In this document: positions 60,523 through 64,000 of the stretch, in pieces
Layout of the letters: each line of letters begins with the position of its first letter
Position numbering within the stretch: the stretch's first letter is position 1
NCBI RefSeq assembly: GCF_015864575.1
Contig: NZ_JADYWW010000001.1
Location: 186,001 to 250,000 of the forward strand
Reading direction: 5' to 3'
Source of the DNA: Salinibacterium sp. SWN248
Lineage (GTDB): Bacteria > Actinomycetota > Actinomycetes > Actinomycetales > Microbacteriaceae
DNA length: 64,000 bases
The notes under the pieces: generated by a model
Database searches by the model: none
What the model was told of the DNA's origin: nothing
What the model saw: the letters and a program-made list of their open reading frames with translations, nothing else
Made by a program: the position numbers and the translations under genes

Positions 60523-60566
60523 CCTTCCGCTGCTTCACACCGCACACGGTGTAGCTCCAACCTCTA

Positions 60567-60607
60567 ATAGTTCTGGCCCGGTTCCCAAGGAACCGGGCCA
60601 GAACTAT
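60567..60607 (+). terminator. Rho-independent terminator
   Basis: A 19-bp perfect stem (60567-60585 with 60589-60607) and a CAA loop, followed by a T-run (TTTTTG). It ends the upstream membrane-protein gene on the plus strand. Confidence 0.9.
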
Positions 60608-60627
60608 TTTTGTGCGTGGAGTGATCG

Positions 60628-60950
60628 CTCGCGCTGACTAAGTCAGGCAAGTGCTCCGTTGGCGACAACAACTTGGCCGTCGACCCCTCGGACGGCCCAG
60701 GCGCCGCAGCATTGGCTGTGACGTCTTTGCCTCGCAGCTCGCGGGAAGTGTCAGCGTGAGACTTTCCGCAGCCGCTTTACTCGCGCTGTACGGCCCATAG
60801 GAGGGGAATGGCGTGCACGCCACCGGGGTGGGAGAAGTTCACGCGTGCTCCGCCCTCCTGCACCCGTCTGGCGGCCCGCTGAGAGACCACAAACGTGCCG
60901 CGGATGTTGGTGCGGTGCATCCGATCTCGTCGGCGACATCGCCGCTCACT
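60628..60950 (-). pseudogene. Decayed short-chain dehydrogenase fragment
   Basis: The 494-base gap between the membrane-protein gene and tRNA-Ala holds, on the minus strand, pieces of an SDR split over several frames. One frame reads DRMHRTNIRGTFVVSQRAARRV, a second reads PSYGPYSASKAAAESLTLTL with the Tyr-x-x-x-Lys site, and a third reads LPRELRGKDVTANAAAPGPSEG. No single frame is open, the N-terminal cofactor motif is absent, and the fragment ends near a terminator. It is a degraded gene remnant with at least two frameshifts. Confidence 0.72.
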
Positions 60951-60970
60951 GCGAGTGACCCCCGGGAACG

Positions 60971-61006
60971 CAAAAACCCCGGCCAGAAGACTGGCCGGGG
61001 TTTTTG
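60971..61006. terminator. Terminator next to tRNA-Ala
   Basis: A 16-bp perfect stem, CAAAAACCCCGGCCAG (60971-60986) with CTGGCCGGGGTTTTTG (60991-61006), and an AAGA loop. The A- and T-runs at the two ends allow termination on either strand; on the minus strand it ends the tRNA transcript. Confidence 0.88.
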
Positions 61007-61016
61007 TTTCTTGCTG

Positions 61017-61089
61017 TGGAGCCTAGGGGAATCGAACCCCTGACCTCCTGCTTGCAAAGCAGGCGCTCTACCAATTGAGCTAAGGCCCC
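61017..61089 (-). tRNA. tRNA-Ala (TGC)
   Basis: 73-base tRNA on the minus strand. Acceptor GGGGCCT pairs with AGGCTCC (one G-U). The anticodon stem CCTGC/GCAGG encloses a loop with TGC. The T-arm contains GTTCGATTC. The 3' CCA is not encoded. Confidence 0.96.
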
Positions 61090-61119
61090 AATTTAAGGAA
61101 CCTCTTGTGGAGATTCCAG

Positions 61120-61193
61120 TGGGGGTACGTGGACTTGAACCACGGACCTCTTCGTTATCAGCGAAGCGCTCTAACCGCCTGAGCTATACCCCC
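61120..61193 (-). tRNA. tRNA-Ile (GAT)
   Basis: 74-base tRNA on the minus strand. Acceptor GGGGGTA pairs with TACCCCC. The anticodon stem CTTCG/CGAAG encloses a loop with GAT. The T-arm contains GTTCAAGTC. The 3' CCA is not encoded. It lies between the gyrA/DUF3566 genes and tRNA-Ala, the conserved actinobacterial order. Confidence 0.96.
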
Positions 61194-61241
61194 GTTGGGC
61201 AGATACGAGAGTACCGCATTCTGACCGTTTGGCGTAATCGA

Positions 61242-61649
61242 CTAGTTGTTAGTGAAACCCACGAGGATTCCGCCAGTAAGTCGAACGCTGAAGTTATAAA
61301 GCATACTCGAAATTGCACCGAGTGCAGTACCGATCAAAACGTTCAGGATCGCAACGACCAGCGAGAATCCGCCGACCTGTGCGAGCGAGAACGTTGTCGC
61401 CACGCTAAAGGTTTCGTCGCTCAAAATATCGCGGAAGATCTCATCGAGTTTTCCGAAAATTCCGGTGGAGTTCAGCACGATCCACACCAGGAGCGATGCC
61501 ACCACGAGAACGATTCCTAAGGACACTGCTACTAGGAATGAGAACTTAACAGCCGACCAGAAGTCGATGTACACCAGCTTCAGGCGAACCTGTTTCACTG
61601 ATGTTTGGCGCTGCGACTTGCGCTGCAGCTTCTCTGCGACACTACTCAT
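61242..61649 (-). CDS. DUF3566 membrane protein
   Basis: A 135-residue protein with two membrane segments ([24 protein letters not shown] and [28 protein letters not shown]) after a basic Lys/Arg-rich N-terminus ([31 protein letters not shown]). This is the DUF3566 family found directly after gyrA in Actinobacteria. The function is unknown. The ATG overlaps the gyrA stop by eight bases. Confidence 0.92.
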   Translation of the reverse strand: MSSVAEKLQRKSQRQTSVKQVRLKLVYIDFWSAVKFSFLVAVSLGIVLVVASLLVWIVLNSTGIFGKLDEIFRDILSDETFSVATTFSLAQVGGFSLVVAILNVLIGTALGAISSMLYNFSVRLTGGILVGFTNN

Positions 61650-64000
61650 CTACCGACTCGTCCTTCCCAGCAGGGGCATCTTCGCTTGGAACACTATCGT
61701 TCCCAGCTTCAAGTTCTTTTTTCTCTAGATTTCGTTCGCTGTTTCGTGCGATTGCAATGATCTTGTCATCCGCCGCAAAGCGAGCAAAGACCACGCCCAT
61801 AGTGTCACGGCCCTTGGCCGGAACCTCAGCGACAGATGAGCGTACCACCTTGCCACTGGCAAGGACCACAAGAACTTCGTCCTCATCCCCGACCATCAAA
61901 GCGCCCGCCAAGTCACCACGAGTGCCGTCAAGTTTGGCAACCTTGATGCCCAAACCACCACGACCCTGAACACGGTATTGGTCGGCAGCAGTGCGCTTTG
62001 CGAAGCCACCCTCAGTGACGACGAACACGAAGCCACTGTCGGGCACCACACTCGCGCTGAGCAGCTGGTCATCCTCACGGAAGCTCATACCCATCACACC
62101 CGACGTTGAACGACCCATGGGGCGCAACGCTTCATCGGATGCCGTGAAGCGAATCGACATTCCCTTGCGCGACACCAACAACACGTCGTCGGTGTTCTCC
62201 ACCAGCAGGGCCGACACGAGTTCGTCACCTTCCCGCAGATTCACGGCGATGATGCCACCGCTGCGGTTGGTGTCGTATTCCGCGAGGGCCGTCTTCTTGA
62301 CGAGACCGTTGAGCGTGGCCAGCACTAGGTAGGTGGACTGCTCGTAGTCGCGGATGTCGAGAATCTGAGCGATCTCTTCGCCGGGCTGCAGCGCCAAGAA
62401 GTTGGCAACGTGCTGCCCCTTGGCATCCCGGCCACCCTCTTGCAACTCGTAGGCCTTGGCGCGGTACACGCGGCCGGTGTTCGTGAAGAACAGCAACCAG
62501 TGGTGTGTCGTGGTGACGAACAAGTGGTCAACGATGTCATCGGCGCGGAGTTGCGCGCCCTTGACTCCCTTGCCTCCGCGGTGCTGGCTGCGGTAGTTGT
62601 CGCTGCGGGTGCGCTTGACGTAACCGCCGCGCGTCACAGTAACCACCATCTCCTCTTCGGGGATGAGGTCTTCCATGCTCATGTCGCCATCGAAACCCAT
62701 CATGATTTCGGTGCGGCGGTCGTCGCCGTATTTGGCAAGCAACTCCGTCAGTTCTTCACTGACGATGTTGCTCTGGCGTTCCTTGCTCGCAATGATGGCC
62801 TTGAATTCAACAATTTCGAGCTCGATAGCATCGTGCTCGTCGATGATCTTCTGGCGCTCGAGGGCTGCGAGTCGACGCAGCTGCATGTCGAGAATTGCGC
62901 GAGCCTGAATTTCATCGATGTCGAGGAGATCAATCAATCCGTTGCGGGCATCTTCAACGGTGGGCGAACGACGGATGAGGGCAATAACCTCATCAAGAGC
63001 GTCTAGAGCCTTGAGGTAACCACGCAAGATGTGGGCACGTTCTTCAGCCTTGCGAAGGCGGAATTCGGTGCGGCGAACGATCACTTCGATCTGATGGGTA
63101 GCCCACTCAGTGATGAAGCCATCGATCGAGAGCGTGCGCGGAATGCCATCGACAATTGCGAGCATGTTCGCGCCGAAGTTTTCCTGCAGCTGCGTGTGCT
63201 TGTAGAGGTTGTTGAGAACAACCTTCGCCACAGCATCGCGCTTGAGCACGATGACGAGGCGCTGGCCCGTGCGGCCCGAAGTCTCATCGCGGATGTCGGC
63301 GATGCCGGCAAGCTTGCCGTCCTTGACGAGGTCGGCGATTTTCAGTGCCAGGTTGTCGGGATTCACCTGGTACGGGAGCTCGGTGACGACGAGGCACGTG
63401 CGACCCTGAAGTTCTTCGACATTAACTACGGCACGCATCGTGATCGAGCCACGACCCGTGCGGTACGCATCCTGAATTCCCTTGATACCCAGAATCTGCG
63501 CGCCAGTCGGGAAGTCAGGTCCCTTGATGCGCTGAATCAGCGCCTCAACGAGCTCTTCGTGAGAAGCATCCGGGTTGGCCAAGTGCCAGAGAGCACCCTC
63601 GCCAACTTCGCGGAGGTTGTGCGGCGGGATATTCGTGGCCATACCGACCGCGATACCCACTGAACCATTGACGAGCAGGTTCGGGAAGCGGCTCGGGAGA
63701 ACCGTGGGCTCTTGAGTGCGACCGTCATAGTTGTCTTGGAAGTCGACGGTGTCTTCTTCAATGTCCCGCACCATTTCCATAGCGAGCGGGGCCATCTTGG
63801 TTTCCGTGTAACGGTGGGCAGCAGCACCATCGTTACCGGGAGATCCGAAGTTTCCTTGGCCTAGCGCCAGTGGATAACGAAGGCTCCACGGCTGAACCAA
63901 ACGAACGAGCGCGTCGTAGACCGACGAGTCACCGTGCGGGTGGAACTGCCCCATGACATCACCGATGACACGGGTGCACTTGGAGAAACCCTTGTCTGGG
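61642..64000 (-). CDS. gyrA: DNA gyrase subunit A, 5' end outside window (partial)
   Basis: The visible 785 residues cover most of GyrA. The first residues seen ([39 protein letters not shown]) contain the quinolone-resistance region, with Ser and Asp in place (GDSSVYDAL). The active-site tyrosine is in [16 protein letters not shown]. The coiled-coil tower and six-bladed C-terminal beta-pinwheel follow, with the GyrA box [10 protein letters not shown]. An acidic tail ([26 protein letters not shown]) ends the protein. Type II topoisomerase that supercoils DNA with GyrB. The N-terminus and gyrB are outside the window. Confidence 0.97.
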   Translation of the reverse strand, partial: PDKGFSKCTRVIGDVMGQFHPHGDSSVYDALVRLVQPWSLRYPLALGQGNFGSPGNDGAAAHRYTETKMAPLAMEMVRDIEEDTVDFQDNYDGRTQEPTVLPSRFPNLLVNGSVGIAVGMATNIPPHNLREVGEGALWHLANPDASHEELVEALIQRIKGPDFPTGAQILGIKGIQDAYRTGRGSITMRAVVNVEELQGRTCLVVTELPYQVNPDNLALKIADLVKDGKLAGIADIRDETSGRTGQRLVIVLKRDAVAKVVLNNLYKHTQLQENFGANMLAIVDGIPRTLSIDGFITEWATHQIEVIVRRTEFRLRKAEERAHILRGYLKALDALDEVIALIRRSPTVEDARNGLIDLLDIDEIQARAILDMQLRRLAALERQKIIDEHDAIELEIVEFKAIIASKERQSNIVSEELTELLAKYGDDRRTEIMMGFDGDMSMEDLIPEEEMVVTVTRGGYVKRTRSDNYRSQHRGGKGVKGAQLRADDIVDHLFVTTTHHWLLFFTNTGRVYRAKAYELQEGGRDAKGQHVANFLALQPGEEIAQILDIRDYEQSTYLVLATLNGLVKKTALAEYDTNRSGGIIAVNLREGDELVSALLVENTDDVLLVSRKGMSIRFTASDEALRPMGRSTSGVMGMSFREDDQLLSASVVPDSGFVFVVTEGGFAKRTAADQYRVQGRGGLGIKVAKLDGTRGDLAGALMVGDEDEVLVVLASGKVVRSSVAEVPAKGRDTMGVVFARFAADDKIIAIARNSERNLEKKELEAGNDSVPSEDAPAGKDESVDE

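Noticed and set aside
61017-61193. tRNA pair as an integration site for a mobile element
   Set aside because: No integrase, no duplicated tRNA end and no direct repeats were seen; only a small SDR remnant is close by.
1-64000. Prophage, transposon or CRISPR system
   Set aside because: No transposase, integrase, phage structural gene, Cas gene or spaced repeats were recognised.

Overview
The window is one contiguous piece of a GC-rich actinobacterial chromosome. I place it in or near the family Microbacteriaceae; the genus cannot be fixed from the sequence. The evidence is GTG/TTG starts, 1-4 base operon overlaps, DUF2510, DUF3566, FhaA/PknA/PknB/PstP, CrgA, class E sortase and NucS genes, and tRNAs without an encoded CCA. 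The right end (gyrA, DUF3566, tRNA-Ile, tRNA-Ala, cyclophilin, rhomboid, crgA, sortase, trpG/pabA, pknB-pknA-pbpA-rodA-pstP-fhaB-fhaA) is the classic actinobacterial origin-proximal block. gyrA runs off the right edge, so oriC should lie just beyond position 64000. No transposase, integrase, CRISPR array or rRNA was found.

Layout. 1-3.6 kb: heme synthesis (hemY/hemG-hemE leftward, hemA rightward, overlapping -10 elements). 4.5-7.1 kb: a conservon-like GTPase, two roadblock/LC7 proteins and a DUF2510 protein, with no histidine kinase. 7.1-14.2 kb: housekeeping and unassigned genes (serine hydrolase, M13 metallopeptidase, MFS, alpha/beta hydrolase, NucS mismatch endonuclease, HAD phosphatase, lipoprotein). 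14.4-18.9 kb: a type III PKS / membrane methyltransferase / FAD monooxygenase operon in the same order as Streptomyces srsABC, placed 29 bases behind a HipBA-type kinase/antitoxin pair. 19-21.5 kb: DoxX protein, zinc alcohol dehydrogenase and a divergent TetR sharing a palindromic operator. 21.8-32.9 kb: an eight-gene catabolic operon (solute-binding protein, two permeases, SDR, two heparinase II/III-type lyases, DUF624 protein, MFS) controlled by a divergent LacI regulator, probably for an acidic, uronate-containing polysaccharide. 33.3-45.5 kb: nitrogen-compound catabolism (aldehyde dehydrogenase, M20 amidohydrolase, YtcJ-type amidohydrolase, alcohol dehydrogenase, a ribose-type ABC importer) with two PucR-family regulators. 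45.6-64 kb: pdxY, tRNA-Leu, an M23 peptidase, the cell-division/phosphosignalling operon, and the block leading to gyrA.

How the parts work together. Both catabolic regions place a binding-protein gene before the other transporter genes, with a strong GC-rich hairpin in between. A similar hairpin separates the small roadblock gene from its DUF2510 neighbour. Divergent regulators (LacI, TetR, PucR) sit next to inverted repeats that are plausible operators. The fha-pst-rod-pbp-pkn operon joins reversible Ser/Thr phosphorylation to peptidoglycan synthesis; crgA, the sortase and the M23 peptidase nearby serve the same cell-envelope theme. A decayed short-chain dehydrogenase lies between two terminators beside the tRNA pair.
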